A stretch of DNA of 64,000 bases, taken from Pseudofrankia coriaricola (GTDB lineage: Bacteria; Actinomycetota; Actinomycetes; Frankiales; Frankiaceae). The notes under the pieces were generated by a model. That model was not told the DNA's origin, ran no database searches, and was given only the letters and a program-made list of their open reading frames with translations. The stretch spans positions 62,001-126,000 of the forward strand of contig NZ_MBLO01000248.1 of NCBI RefSeq assembly GCF_001854805.1. The letters run 5' to 3'. A program made the position numbers and the translations under genes. Below are positions 52,498-64,000 of this stretch, one piece after another; the first letter of the stretch is position 1; every line of letters starts with the position of its first letter.

Positions 52498-53013
52498 GTG
52501 GGCATGCCGACGTCCGTACGCGAGATCGACGCGCCGGGTGACCTCGGATGGGTCATTCAGCGCCACGGCGAGCTCTACGCCAGCGAGTTCGGGTGGGACT
52601 CCTCGTTCGAGGAGCTCGTCCTTTCCCTGGTCGCCGAGTGGAAGACCCGACGCGCCCCGCGTGACCTGGGCTGGATCGCGGAGGTCGACGGCGAGCGCGC
52701 CGGCTGCGTGTTCTGCTTCGAGACGGACGAGCACACCGGTCAGCTCCGGATGCTCCTCGTCGAGCCACGATTTCGGCGTTACGGCGTGGGCCGGGAACTC
52801 GTCGGCATCTGCCTGGCGCACGCCCGCGCCGCCGGGTACGAACGGCTGACGCTCTGGACCAACGACGTCCTCGCCGCGGCTCGCGCGCTCTACGAGCGGT
52901 CCGGCTTCGCGCTGGTCGCCCGCGAACCGCATCACAGCTTCGGCGTAGATCTGGTCGGGGAGACGTACGCGCTGGACCTCGGACCGTCGAACCCCGACCT
53001 CAGCCCGGGCTGA
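52498..53013 (+). CDS. GNAT family N-acetyltransferase
   Basis: Acetyl-CoA-dependent acetyltransferase. The 171-aa product has LGWVIQRHGELYASEFGWD, the core strand AGCVFCFETDEHTGQLRML, the acetyl-CoA loop VEPRFRRYGVGRELVG, and ALYERSGFALVAREPHHSFG. GTG 52498 follows GAAAGGAACC; ATG 52504 is also possible. It is controlled by the divergent TetR gene through shared operators. Its substrate is unknown; the pairing with TetR suggests an inducible detoxification or tailoring function. Confidence 0.92.
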   Translation: MGMPTSVREIDAPGDLGWVIQRHGELYASEFGWDSSFEELVLSLVAEWKTRRAPRDLGWIAEVDGERAGCVFCFETDEHTGQLRMLLVEPRFRRYGVGRELVGICLAHARAAGYERLTLWTNDVLAAARALYERSGFALVAREPHHSFGVDLVGETYALDLGPSNPDLSPG

Positions 53014-53039
53014 CGCTCATTCGGCGCGCGCACCGACGG

Positions 53040-53672
53040 TCATCCCCCGGCCGCGCCCCGGGCGAAGCAGTCGGCGAGGTGGTCGTTGACGAGGCCGCAG
53101 GCCTGCATCAGGGCATAGCTCGTCGTGGGGCCGACGAAGACGAGTCCGGCCTTGCGCAACGCCTTGGCGAGCGCGACGGACTCCGGCACCTGCGCCGGGA
53201 CGTCGGCAAGCATGCGCGGGACAGGGCGGGCCGAGGTGTCCGGCTGGAAGGACCAGATCAGCTCCTCCAGCGGGCGTTCCAGCGCGAGGATGGCCCGCGC
53301 GTTGACGACCGTCGCCTCGATCTTGCGCCGGTTGCGGACGATCGAGGCGTCCAGGAGCAGCCGCTCGACGTCGGCCTCGCCGAACGCCGCCACGACCTCC
53401 GGGTCGAAGCCCGCGAACGCCCGCCGGAACCCCTCGCGCTTGCGCAGGATCGTCAGCCACGACAAGCCCGACTGGAACGCCTCCAGGCTCAGCCGTTCGA
53501 ACAGCCCGACCGTGTCCCGCACGGGCCGCCCCCACTCCTCGTCGTGGTAGGCGACGTAGTCCGGGGTCGACATCCCCCAGGGGCAGCGCACCAGCCCGTC
53601 TGGACCCAGCCGCCCCCCGCCGACACCGTCGACCGCCGCGACGGGGCCATCCACACCAGTATCAGTAGCCAC
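53040..53672 (-). CDS. tag: DNA-3-methyladenine glycosylase I
   Basis: Removes 3-methyladenine from DNA in base excision repair. The 210-aa product has RCPWGMSTPDYVAYHDEEWG (zinc cysteine and catalytic-site residues), LSLEAFQSGLSWLTILRKRE, the helix-hairpin-helix region DASIVRNRRKIEATVVNARA, KALRKAGLVFVGPTTSYALM and the zinc end NDHLADCFARG. GTG 53672 follows GGGAAGG; ATG 53759 is in frame but adds a non-conserved leader. A tandem ACCGGTY repeat lies upstream. Confidence 0.95.
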   Translation of the reverse strand: MATDTGVDGPVAAVDGVGGGRLGPDGLVRCPWGMSTPDYVAYHDEEWGRPVRDTVGLFERLSLEAFQSGLSWLTILRKREGFRRAFAGFDPEVVAAFGEADVERLLLDASIVRNRRKIEATVVNARAILALERPLEELIWSFQPDTSARPVPRMLADVPAQVPESVALAKALRKAGLVFVGPTTSYALMQACGLVNDHLADCFARGAAGG

Positions 53673-53757
53673 GGGGACCTTCCCGGACGCTCTCGGACCC
53701 GACACCGCGAGGATGGCACCCAGGTCCGACAAGCCGGCGTCCCCGGGTCCTCGGGTC

Positions 53758-53797
53758 ACCGGTTACCGGTTACCGGTCACCGGTCACCGGTCACCGG
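53758..53797. repeat. Five-plus 7-bp tandem units ACCGGTY
   Basis: ACCGGTT, ACCGGTT, then three ACCGGTC and a partial unit, in the gap between tag and add. Confidence 0.9.
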
Positions 53798-53827
53798 CGG
53801 TCACTAGCAGGGCGTGACGTGAGGAAC

Positions 53828-53862
53828 AGTGGAACCACATTTATATGAAGTGTGGTTCCACT
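53828..53862 (-). terminator. Terminator hairpin after add
   Basis: AGTGGAACCACA and TGTGGTTCCACT are perfect 12-bp arms around an AT-rich 11-nt loop (tttatatgaag), 80 nt past the add stop in the leftward direction. Confidence 0.65.
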
Positions 53863-53944
53863 AGGCCTTCACCCACGGACACCACGACCACCAGAATGAT
53901 CAACGGAGCGAGGAGCCCCACCTGGACCTGGTGGGCGTCGACGG

Positions 53945-55054
53945 TCAGGTACGCCGGGTGGCGCCGGAGAGGGCGTCGTAGCCGGGCTTGATGACGTTGT
54001 CGATGAGGTCGAGGCGTTGGTCGAAGGGGAGGAAGGCGGACTTCATCGCGTTGAGGGTGAACCAGCGGATGTCCGACCAGCCGTAGCCGAACGTCTCCAC
54101 GAGCGTCGCGAACTCGCTGCTGAGCGTGACGTCGCTCATCAGCCGGTTGTCGGTATTCACGGTGACGCGGAAGCGCAGGTCACGCAGCAGGCCGATCGGA
54201 TGGGTGGCGATACTCGCCGCGGCGCCGGTGTGCACGTTCGACGACGGGCACATCTCCAGCGGCACGCGGGTGTCGCGGACGTAGTTCGCCAGCGGGCCGA
54301 GCGTCGCCCGCCCGTCCGGGTCGACGGCGATGTCGTCGACGATGCGCACGCCGTGGCCGAGGCGGTCGGCGTTGCACCACTGGACGGCCTCCCAGATCGA
54401 CGGCAGGCCGAACGCCTCGCCGGCGTGAATCGTGTAGTGCCCGTTGGCGCGCTGGATGTACTGGAAGGCGTCGAGGTGGCGGGTCGGCGGGTTGCCCGCC
54501 TCGGCACCGGCGATGTCGAAACCGATCGCGCCCCGGTCCCGCCAGCGGATCGCGAGCTCGGCGATCTCCAGCGAGCGGGCCTGGTGGCGCATCGCGGTCA
54601 GCAGCACACGCGCGTGCAGGCCGGTGCCGCCGGCGCCGACCCGCAGCCCGTCGATCACCGCCTCGACGATCGCGTCCAGCGACAGCCCCCGCTGGGTGTG
54701 CAGCTCGGGCGCGAACCGGATCTCGGCGTAGACGACACCGTCGGCCGCGAGGTCCTCGGCACACTCACGGGCCACCCTGGCGAGCGCGTCCGTGGTCTGC
54801 ATCACCGCGACGGTATGGCTGAACGTCTCCAGATATCGCTCCAGCGAGCCACTGTGCGCCCCGCCGCGGAACCACCCGCCGAGCTTGCTGACGTCGGTGG
54901 TCGGCAACGCCGTGTACCCGCATGCGTCGGCCAGCTCCACCACCGTTTCCGGCCGCAGCCCACCGTCCAGGTGATCATGCAGCAGCACCTTCGGCGCGCG
55001 CCGGATCTCCTCCACGGTGGGAGGCGCCTCACCCGCTGTCGTTGTCGTCGTCAT
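53945..55054 (-). CDS. add: Adenosine deaminase
   Basis: Deaminates (deoxy)adenosine to (deoxy)inosine, supplying punA. The 369-aa product has [13 protein letters not shown] (metal HxH-type), [54 protein letters not shown] (His-Ala-Gly-Glu), [11 protein letters not shown] and [13 protein letters not shown] with [15 protein letters not shown] (zinc Asp). ATG 55054 is directly preceded by TACGCT and 7 nt, so it is likely leaderless. It belongs functionally with punA, upp and deoC. Confidence 0.96.
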   Translation of the reverse strand: MTTTTTAGEAPPTVEEIRRAPKVLLHDHLDGGLRPETVVELADACGYTALPTTDVSKLGGWFRGGAHSGSLERYLETFSHTVAVMQTTDALARVARECAEDLAADGVVYAEIRFAPELHTQRGLSLDAIVEAVIDGLRVGAGGTGLHARVLLTAMRHQARSLEIAELAIRWRDRGAIGFDIAGAEAGNPPTRHLDAFQYIQRANGHYTIHAGEAFGLPSIWEAVQWCNADRLGHGVRIVDDIAVDPDGRATLGPLANYVRDTRVPLEMCPSSNVHTGAAASIATHPIGLLRDLRFRVTVNTDNRLMSDVTLSSEFATLVETFGYGWSDIRWFTLNAMKSAFLPFDQRLDLIDNVIKPGYDALSGATRRT

Positions 55055-55061
55055 CGTCCCG

Positions 55062-55067
55062 AGCGTA
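55062..55067 (-). promoter_or_regulatory. -10 box TACGCT of the add leaderless promoter
   Basis: On the reverse strand TACGCT is followed by CGGGACG and ATG 55054, the same box and spacing as the carboxylase beta gene. Confidence 0.6.
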
Positions 55068-55263
55068 GGGCAGCGCTGTGACGATTCCGGTTCGCCGATC
55101 CGGCGGCGCGCGCGAGCCGGGAGAGTCGGACAATCAGGGCTGGGAACGGCGGGGCCCCGCGTGGGACGAGCCGGGCATCGGGTGTATCCGGGCGGACCGG
55201 ATGTGCTCGGATGAACCCGGCACGCCGGACGCGGGCCGGGGGCGACGATAGAGGGAGCACGAG

Positions 55264-57750
55264 ATGTCAGGCGAAGGCCGGTCAGCGTCGGGAGCCGGCC
55301 AGCCAGGGGTCTTCTCCCCGGGGACAGTCGTCGGCCGCCGCTACCGGCTCGACACGGTGATCGGCGAGGGCGGGATGGGGGTGGTCCACCGCGCCACCGA
55401 CCAGATCATGCGCCGGACGGTCGCCATCAAGCAGGTCCGGTTGCCCGCCGGCGCCGGGATGGCCGTCGCGCAGGCCAGGGAACGGGTGCTGCGGGAGGCG
55501 CGCGCCGCGGGCCGGGTGCACCACCCAGGCGCGGTGGGTGTGCTCGATGTCATCGACGACGGCGAGCTCCCCTGGATCGTGATGGAGCTCGTCGAAGGCG
55601 AGGCGCTGTCGGCCCTGACGGAGCGCGACGGCGGCCTGCCCGTCGAGCGGGTGGCCCAGATCGGGATCTCGCTGGCCTACGCCCTGGACGCGGCGCACCG
55701 GCTCGGCGTGATACACCGCGACGTCAAGCCGAGCAACGTGATCGTCACCCCCGACGGGCAGGCGCGGCTGACCGACTTCGGGATCGCCGTCAGCCAGGGC
55801 GACCCGCGGCTCACCAGGACCGGCGAGGTCATCGGATCGCCCGCGTACCTGTCGCCCGAACGCGCGCAGGGCGACGCCGGCGGCCCGGCCTGCGACGTCT
55901 GGGGGCTCGGCGGCACGCTCTATGCCGCCGTCGAGGGCGAGCCGCCGTTCGGCGGTGGCACGCCGGTGGACATCCTCACGTCGGTCGTCGAGGGACTGAT
56001 CCGGCCACCCAGGCACGCCGGGCCGCTCTGGCCGGTTCTGCGGACGATGCTCGCGCAGCGCGAGGCCGACCGGCCCTCGCTCACCGTCGTGCGCTCCCGG
56101 CTGCGCGACTTCTCCGGCGAGACGGCGTCCCGTACCGCGGGCACCCAGCCCAGGACGCCCCGCCCCGCCGCGGCCGGTACCGCACCAGCAAGGCCGGCAC
56201 CGGCGTCCACACCCCGGCCAGCTCCGTCGCGGCCGGTAACGCCGTCGCCAGCGCCGTCAGCGTCAGTGCCGCCTGCGCCCGTGCCGCCGGCGCCCGTGCC
56301 AGTGCCACCACGGACACCCGCGGCCTCCACCAGGCCGCCGGGCCCACCCGCGCCGTCACGCCCAGCCGAGGCGGCAGCCACGCCGCCGCCTCCGGCCGAG
56401 GCGATACCCGCGCCGCCGCTCCCCACCGCCGTGGCCGCGGCGGGCTCCACCGATGTCATGGCTGCGACGGCCGGTCCCGCGGCTGGTGCCGCGGTGTCGA
56501 CCGAGGCAGGCCCGACCCGCGTCCTCGAAGACGTCCCCGACGTGTCCGGCGACGCGGAGAGCGACGCGACCGCGACGGCCCTCATGGCCGCGGCGGTCCC
56601 CGAGGCCGACACGACCGACTCGCCCGGCCCCGCCAGTCCGGCCGATCCGGCCAGCCCCGCCGAGGCCGAGGCGCTGGCAGATGTGACCGTCCTGAGCGGT
56701 GGGCCTGCCACCAGCCCGCCGGTCACGCCGCCGGCGGCCGTACCTGTCTCCTCCTCGGTGCCCGCGGAGCCGGTCGGATCGACGAGCACGGCACGGCCCG
56801 CACAGCCGGCGGCCGTCGCCACGGGCAGGAACGCGGACACGGGCACGGTTGCCATGGCCGGCTCGGCTCCGGGCACGACGGTCGTCGAACGCGCTTCCAC
56901 CCCAGCTCCGTTCCTGGGCTCCGCCAGGTCCGAGGACGCGCCGGCTGGCCAGGCCGGGGCCGGGGAACTCGCCCCGGACCACCCCGCGGACCCCGATGCC
57001 ACCAGCAAGCTGAACGGGGCGCAGCGGTCGCACCGCTCGACGCCGCGCCCGCCAGCGCGGCCGGACCCCGCGCCACGGTCCGCGCGGTCGCACGCGGAGC
57101 GACGAGCCGTGATCGTCCTGGTGGCGATCATCGTGGTGCTCGCGGTGGCGCTCCTGCTGGTACGGCTCTCGTCCTCGGACGACGACAAGCCGGCCGTCCA
57201 GTCGACGGCCACCGTCCCCGCGTCCGCCGTCGTCGACGGTGCCAGCCTCGGCGCCGAGCCGGCGCTGGCAACCGGCTCGACGCCGATGGTCGCGCCGCCC
57301 GGATGGGTCTCCTATGTGGATCCGAGCGGCTGGTCGGTCGCCTATCCGGCACTGTGGCAGCGCCAGGTGGGCACCGGTGGTCCGGGAATGGTCGACTTCG
57401 TCGATCCTGGCACTGGTACGTTCTTGCGAGTCGGTAGTCTCACGGCGGCGCCCCGATCCGTCCTCGATGACTGGCTCAAGAGCTTCGAGGCGGCCTTTCG
57501 TGGCGATGCCCAGCACTACCCGGGCTACCAGCGGGTGCGTCTCGCGCCGGCGGACGGCAACAACGGCACGTCCGAGGCGGACCTGGAGTTCACGTACCGC
57601 ACGGACAGGGGGAAGGTCCATGTGCTCGACCGAGGCGCCAGCCGCGGCGGCCACGGGTACCTGCTCTACTGGCAGACCGGGGAAGAGCGATGGACCGTCG
57701 ACCAGTCGCTGAGGCAGCAGATGTTCGCCTCGTTCCGGCCGGCGCCATGA
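55264..57750 (+). CDS. Receptor-type Ser/Thr protein kinase with C-terminal extracytoplasmic domain
   Basis: The 828-aa product has a Hanks kinase domain ([12 protein letters not shown]56 in [40 protein letters not shown]) up to about residue 280. A long Ala/Pro/Ser/Thr-rich linker of about 330 residues follows, then one membrane helix ([20 protein letters not shown], about residues 615-635) and an extracellular domain from [20 protein letters not shown] with [15 protein letters not shown], resembling PsbP/LpqN-like lipoprotein sensor domains. ATG 55264 follows GAGGGAGCACGAG. The ligand is unknown. It is followed 190 nt later by a related kinase. Confidence 0.93.
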   Translation: MSGEGRSASGAGQPGVFSPGTVVGRRYRLDTVIGEGGMGVVHRATDQIMRRTVAIKQVRLPAGAGMAVAQARERVLREARAAGRVHHPGAVGVLDVIDDGELPWIVMELVEGEALSALTERDGGLPVERVAQIGISLAYALDAAHRLGVIHRDVKPSNVIVTPDGQARLTDFGIAVSQGDPRLTRTGEVIGSPAYLSPERAQGDAGGPACDVWGLGGTLYAAVEGEPPFGGGTPVDILTSVVEGLIRPPRHAGPLWPVLRTMLAQREADRPSLTVVRSRLRDFSGETASRTAGTQPRTPRPAAAGTAPARPAPASTPRPAPSRPVTPSPAPSASVPPAPVPPAPVPVPPRTPAASTRPPGPPAPSRPAEAAATPPPPAEAIPAPPLPTAVAAAGSTDVMAATAGPAAGAAVSTEAGPTRVLEDVPDVSGDAESDATATALMAAAVPEADTTDSPGPASPADPASPAEAEALADVTVLSGGPATSPPVTPPAAVPVSSSVPAEPVGSTSTARPAQPAAVATGRNADTGTVAMAGSAPGTTVVERASTPAPFLGSARSEDAPAGQAGAGELAPDHPADPDATSKLNGAQRSHRSTPRPPARPDPAPRSARSHAERRAVIVLVAIIVVLAVALLLVRLSSSDDDKPAVQSTATVPASAVVDGASLGAEPALATGSTPMVAPPGWVSYVDPSGWSVAYPALWQRQVGTGGPGMVDFVDPGTGTFLRVGSLTAAPRSVLDDWLKSFEAAFRGDAQHYPGYQRVRLAPADGNNGTSEADLEFTYRTDRGKVHVLDRGASRGGHGYLLYWQTGEERWTVDQSLRQQMFASFRPAP

Positions 57751-57939
57751 TGAGCCCGCGCCCCCCGCTGGCTGGCCGCCAGCCAACCTCGGGGCGTGCC
57801 ATGGCAGCTACCCGGGCCGGCGGCACCCCGATGCCACACCTCGCGCGGGCCGGCGAAGACGGCTCCTGTCGCCCCGCGAATCCCCCGTCACGGGAGGGCT
57901 CCGTGCGCGTCAATCACCCAGTCTGTCAGACTTGACAGG
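57751..57939. promoter_or_regulatory. Spacer with overlapping palindromes before the second receptor kinase
   Basis: AGTCTG-t-CAGACT (57920-57932) and CTGTCA-gact-TGACAG (57923-57938) overlap just before ATG 57940, an unusual pair that may be an operator. Confidence 0.35.
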
Positions 57940-59514
57940 ATGGCCAGATCGGCGAGCGTGCCACCCGAGACTTCTCGGAGCGGCACCCCCAGCATCGTCG
58001 CCGGACGTTACCGCCTAGACGCACCGATCGGTCGCGGCGGCGCCGGCGTCGTGTGGCGTGGTGAGGACGAGGTCCTCCAGCGTCACGTCGCGGTCAAGGA
58101 GATCCTCGTCCCCCTGGCTGGAGCGCAGAACGAGCGGGACGCGATCCGTGCCCGCGTGCTGCGCGAGGCGCGCGCGCTCGCGCGCCTGAACCACCCCTCC
58201 ATCGTCGCGGTCCACGACGTGGTGGAGGAGGCGGAGCGTCACTGGATCATCATGGAGCTGGTCGACGCGGAGAGCCTGGGCGACGTCATCCGCAACCACG
58301 GCCCGCTCCCGCCGAACCAGGTCGCGGCGATCGGTCTCGCGCTCATCGAGGCACTCGGCGCCGCTCACCAGAAGGGCGTCCTGCACCGCGACGTCAAGCC
58401 GGGCAACGTGCTGCTCGGGCGGGACGGCCGGGTTCGCCTGACCGACTTCGGCATCGCCGCGACCGAGGGCGACATGACGCTCACGGGTACCGGCGCGCTC
58501 GTCGGCTCGCCGGCCTACATCGCGCCGGAGCGGATCCGCGGGTCGTCGGGGACCCCGTCGAGCGACCTGTGGGGCCTCGGCGCGACGCTGTACTCGGCCG
58601 TGGAGGGCTCACCGCCGTACGAGGGCCCGGAGACCTATGCCGTGCTGTCGGCCGTCGTCGAGGGCCGCCGCCGGCCGTTCCGCAACGCGGGGCCGCTGCG
58701 CCCCCTGCTCGCCGACCTGCTCGACAAGGCCGCCGAGGAGCGCCCCAACGCCGGCGAGATCCGCCAGCGGCTGGTCCCGATCGCGCGCAACAGCGAGCCG
58801 GTGCCCACGTTCGTGGTCAACGGCCCAGCGGTCGCCGCGTCCGAGGGCGGCGGGGACGACGACGCCGGGCTGGAGAACGTCAGCGGCACGGACGGCGACG
58901 GGACGGAACGCGACGGCGCGGGACGGCCGGCCGGCTCCCCACTGGCCGCGGCCCATCTCCGCGCGCTCGAGGAGGAGATCTCCAGCACCAACTCGGACGA
59001 GCTGTCCGGCCTCGAGGCGGTCTCGGAGGAGCCGTTCCCCGGGGCGCGCAACCAGGGCGGCCGGCGTCGCTCCGGCGACAACAGGCGCTCGCTGGTGATC
59101 GCCGCGATCGCCGCGGCGGTCGTCGTCGCCGCCGCGATCGCCGTCAGCCTGCTGCTGACCAGCCGAAGCCAGCCGTCCGACCTGCCCCATGTCACCGTGG
59201 ATGACACGTCATCGGTGTCGCCCACGCCGACGGCCACGTTTTCGCCGGCCCCCGCCGTGGTTCCGACGGCGGACGGGCCGACCGCCTCGCCGAGCCGGCG
59301 CGGCACGGTGTCGCATAGCACCGCGCCGCGGACGTCGACCGGTCCGCCGGTGGCGAGCACGCCGGCGTCAACACCGTCCTCCCCGGCGGTCACCACCCCG
59401 GCGTCCCCCACCAAGTCACCGACCGGAAAGCCATCGGGCGGCAGCACCTCGACCCCGACGGGGACGACGTCGGCGCCATGTGACGTGCCGGTGCTCTGCC
59501 CGGCCGCCAGGTAG
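57940..59514 (+). CDS. Receptor-type Ser/Thr protein kinase, short
   Basis: The 524-aa product has the Hanks kinase domain (GRGGAGVVWRG, K53 in VAVKEI, VLHRDVKPGNVLL, LTDFGIAATE, SPAYIAPERIRG), a linker to about residue 380, one membrane helix (VIAAIAAAVVVAAAIAVSLL) and a Thr/Pro/Ser-rich extracellular tail that ends with a two-cysteine motif (CDVPVLCPA). ATG 57940 is weakly supported by ACAGG. The tail lacks PASTA repeats, so it is not a PknB. It forms a tandem pair with the preceding kinase. Confidence 0.92.
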   Translation: MARSASVPPETSRSGTPSIVAGRYRLDAPIGRGGAGVVWRGEDEVLQRHVAVKEILVPLAGAQNERDAIRARVLREARALARLNHPSIVAVHDVVEEAERHWIIMELVDAESLGDVIRNHGPLPPNQVAAIGLALIEALGAAHQKGVLHRDVKPGNVLLGRDGRVRLTDFGIAATEGDMTLTGTGALVGSPAYIAPERIRGSSGTPSSDLWGLGATLYSAVEGSPPYEGPETYAVLSAVVEGRRRPFRNAGPLRPLLADLLDKAAEERPNAGEIRQRLVPIARNSEPVPTFVVNGPAVAASEGGGDDDAGLENVSGTDGDGTERDGAGRPAGSPLAAAHLRALEEEISSTNSDELSGLEAVSEEPFPGARNQGGRRRSGDNRRSLVIAAIAAAVVVAAAIAVSLLLTSRSQPSDLPHVTVDDTSSVSPTPTATFSPAPAVVPTADGPTASPSRRGTVSHSTAPRTSTGPPVASTPASTPSSPAVTTPASPTKSPTGKPSGGSTSTPTGTTSAPCDVPVLCPAAR

Positions 59515-59758
59515 AAGCGGTGGCGGGAATGGGGCGGACGAAGAAGGAACCAGACGCCGCGACGCGCGTCGCTCGCGGCGTCGGCCGCACGGGCCCGCCG
59601 CGTGACGATCAAGGACCTGACTCGTCTGGAACGCTCTGAGCCCATCAGGACTCGCCTGTCTCCGGCCGTGCGCGACGATCGCGGAGCCGCGCGCGGCAGA
59701 GACATCGACGGGTCTTGAGGACTTCCCAGCGGGCGGGTGGGGGCCGCCCTTCGGTCAG

Positions 59759-60127
59759 CTAGCTGGCGCGGGGCATCAGGTCCTGGGCGCGCAGTACCCG
59801 CAGCAGGTCCTCAGGGTCGACGATCAGACGGCCGGTCGGCGGATGGGTCGGGTCGGCCTCGTCGTACTGGAGGTCGACAGGCAGGCTGTAGAAGTCGGCA
59901 AGGTGGCGACACAGCTCCCACAGGCGCCGTTCGTTGGCCTTCTGGTCGCGCCAGCGGCGCTCCGCCTCGGCGTCGGTCTCGGGGCTGCCCTCACGCTCGA
60001 GCCGATGCGACCGGCACAGGCCGTCGGGGTCACCGTGCAGCGCCCGCTTGCCGCACCGGTGCGCGACATAGCCCCGGCCACCGCCCATGACCGTCGCCGT
60101 GCAGCGGTTGTCCTCTTCCCACACCAT
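59759..60127 (-). CDS. Small conserved hypothetical protein with zinc-finger-like cysteines
   Basis: Unrecognised 122-aa protein. It starts MVWEEDNRCTATVMGGG and has HRCGKRALHGDPDGLCRSH, a Cys/His set that could bind zinc, then a charged helix (AEAERRWRDQKANERRLWEL) and a C-terminal part with LIVDPEDLLRVLRAQDLM. No membrane segment. ATG 60127 is preceded by GGCAGGACGGG, a plausible ribosome site. Its base composition and codon use match neighbours. Not assigned a function. Confidence 0.68.
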   Translation of the reverse strand: MVWEEDNRCTATVMGGGRGYVAHRCGKRALHGDPDGLCRSHRLEREGSPETDAEAERRWRDQKANERRLWELCRHLADFYSLPVDLQYDEADPTHPPTGRLIVDPEDLLRVLRAQDLMPRAS

Positions 60128-60986
60128 CCCGTCCTGCCGCCTTCCTGTCCGCGAGCCAGAAGAAGCCGTGGAACCAGGCTAGGGACTCCCGGTCAGATGT
60201 CCACGTTGCCCCCAGTAAGTTCACATTGCCGATACATAGGCATCCCGACGTCACGCCGCCGCCCGCAAACGATCGCCATACGCCGGATTCCCGCTGGCCA
60301 GACGCGCGCGGACGAGCACGCTCGGCACCAATTCAAGGACCAACGAGTGACAACCTGAAGACCAGTCGCGGACAACACGACGTGACCGGCGACACGTCGC
60401 CGATTGAAGCCGGCCGGAAGGATGTGATCGATACCACTGAGAGGCTGGCCGAGACCGTTCTCGCTCCGGCGAGCGGGCAGGCGGGCCCACACGGGGCGAC
60501 GCGCGGCGACGCCAGGCTGGCCCGCCGGGCCGCCGGGCCGCCGACGTCGGTCTACCGCGATTCCGCCCGCCGCGCAGCCGATCCCATCACCCGCTCAGGG
60601 GCCCGGCGCATGCCGGGGCGGCGGGACCCGGGGCACGAGGCCGGGCCCGCCGAAGCCCGGCATTCGCCATGCCCGCGTCGTCCCCGGGCGTCCCGAGCCG
60701 TTTCCGACCGCTCTCCGGCGGCGACGAGCCTCGTCTCGGAAGTCGGAACCTGATACCGGCGATCCGTCCGGCATCTCTTCAAGAATCGGCGCCTCGCGTC
60801 CGCGAGGCGCATATATCCTTCTAGGAAAGCAGGGCGCGGGTCATCCCGGTCCCCGTATACGGCCGAGGCCCACACCGCCCGTCGGCGGTGACGTCAGCCA
60901 GTGCCGGGCCGACAGGTCAGGAATTTCGGCAAAGACCGGGGCGCGGGGCGTCGACATCGAAACGGTGCATGTCGGGATCACTCCGG
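60128..60986. other. 859-nt region without a supported gene
   Basis: The largest gap in the window. A 175-codon frame (60226-60753) has random-like composition and no recognisable fold. A short stem (gcgcctcgcg 60789-60798, cgcgaggcgc 60801-60810) followed by atatatcctt may terminate the leftward GNAT transcript. Confidence 0.5.
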
Positions 60987-61481
60987 TCAAAGGAACCGAT
61001 GCATGATGTGCATATCGACCTCACCGCGGACGGCGTGCCGAAAGCCGCGGGGGACGGTGCCGACGATGATGAAGCCGAGCGAGCGCCACAGCTGTAGCGA
61101 CGCGATGTTGGTGGTCACCACCGCGTTGAACTGCATCGCCCGGTAGCCGAGCGCGCGGGCCGCGTCCAGGCAGTGCACACCCAGCTGACGCCCGACGCCC
61201 ATGCCACGTGCCTCGGGCGCGACCATGAAGCTCGCGTTCGCGACATGGTCGCCGAGCTTGCGCTGGTTCGGCGTGAGCTGGTACGTGCCGACGAACTGGC
61301 CGTCCGGGGTGACGGCGACCCACGTAAAGGCCGGCGGCGCGGCGAACCACATCGCCCGGCCCTCCTCGCTCGTCGTCTCCGGGTCATAAGGGTAGGTCTC
61401 GCCCGCGGCGACCACCGCATGCCACAACGGCCATACCCCAGGCCAGTCGTCGTCCTCAGCTGGTCGGATCAGCACGCCCAT
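60987..61481 (-). CDS. GNAT family N-acetyltransferase (phosphinothricin acetyltransferase-like)
   Basis: The 164-aa product has the GNAT fold with VLIRPAEDDDWPGVWPLWHA at the start, FTWVAVTPDGQFVGTYQL, the acetyl-CoA loop VAPEARGMGVGRQLGVHCL, AMQFNAVVTTNIASLQLW and SLGFIIVGTVPRGF near the end. ATG 61481 matches the start of the conserved region; the frame extends 18 codons upstream. Substrate unknown. It lies 55 nt downstream of the RecQ stop on the same strand and may be in one operon. Confidence 0.92.
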   Translation of the reverse strand: MGVLIRPAEDDDWPGVWPLWHAVVAAGETYPYDPETTSEEGRAMWFAAPPAFTWVAVTPDGQFVGTYQLTPNQRKLGDHVANASFMVAPEARGMGVGRQLGVHCLDAARALGYRAMQFNAVVTTNIASLQLWRSLGFIIVGTVPRGFRHAVRGEVDMHIMHRFL

Positions 61482-61536
61482 GCCCACCAGTCCATTGTCC
61501 CGCTGTCCCGCCTCGCCACGATTCGCCGGGCCCACG

Positions 61537-64000
<2,464 letters not shown>

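Noticed and set aside
60226-60753. 175-codon frame in the large gap
   Set aside because: Composition is random-like with no predicted fold or motif; GC-rich noncoding DNA often keeps frames this long.

Overview
The window is very GC-rich, densely coded DNA with many GTG starts. It has the gene content of a mycelial actinobacterium, and a Frankia-like (Frankiaceae) chromosome is my best inference. Supporting signs are four Ser/Thr protein kinases, a three-subunit acyl-CoA carboxylase with an epsilon subunit, DUF5313 and TIGR03089 proteins, and a gene order that follows, from memory, the Mycobacterium tuberculosis stretch around Rv3268-Rv3313c (TIGR03089, GtrA, PH protein, birA, accD5, epsilon subunit, accA3, lpdA, amiA1, deoD, pmmB, upp, add). 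No tRNA, rRNA, CRISPR array, integrase or transposase was seen.

Layout. 1-3953: TIGR03089 protein, UDP-glucose dehydrogenase, a carbonic anhydrase remnant and a GtrA membrane protein. 4598-8303: three tandem paralogous membrane-anchored proteins sharing a four-cysteine C-terminal domain. 8516-12345: tyrosine degradation operon (hppD, hmgA, fahA). 12387-18180: PH-domain protein, biotin ligase, and acyl-CoA carboxylase beta, epsilon and alpha, with three tandem hairpins between beta and epsilon. 18566-21030: DUF5313 protein, then a lower-GC two-gene cassette (DUF4365 predicted nuclease plus an unrecognised 410-aa partner), the best candidate for an undescribed system. 21279-29842: gamma-glutamylcyclotransferase, LpdA-type reductase, M20D amidohydrolase, GCS2 ligase, AspRS and a small protein. 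30125-36225: PhoD phosphatase, purine nucleoside phosphorylase, SDR and phosphohexomutase. 36392-43580: a five-gene leftward operon (Ser/Thr kinase, J-like/TPR membrane protein, GrpE-like protein, Hsp70, OmpA-like protein). 44263-47584: TPR kinase, upp, deoC. 47912-53672: membrane protein, NarL-type two-component system, TetR/GNAT divergent pair, DNA glycosylase. 53945-59514: adenosine deaminase and two receptor-type kinases. 59759-64000: small zinc-finger-like protein, GNAT, and a RecQ helicase with a C-terminal phosphoribosyltransferase-like domain, cut by the window end.

Functional themes are tyrosine catabolism, biotin-dependent carboxylation for fatty or mycolic-type lipids, nucleoside salvage (punA, phosphomutase, upp, deoC, add) and signalling/chaperone modules. 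The intergenic DNA is unusually rich in dispersed repeats: a 67-bp element, a CATGATCCGGTGGGATT inverted-repeat family, and a GGGGTTCCTGCCGGATTGGCGA family. Several of these reach into coding ends. Five genes share a -10 box exactly 7 nt before the start codon and are probably leaderless.
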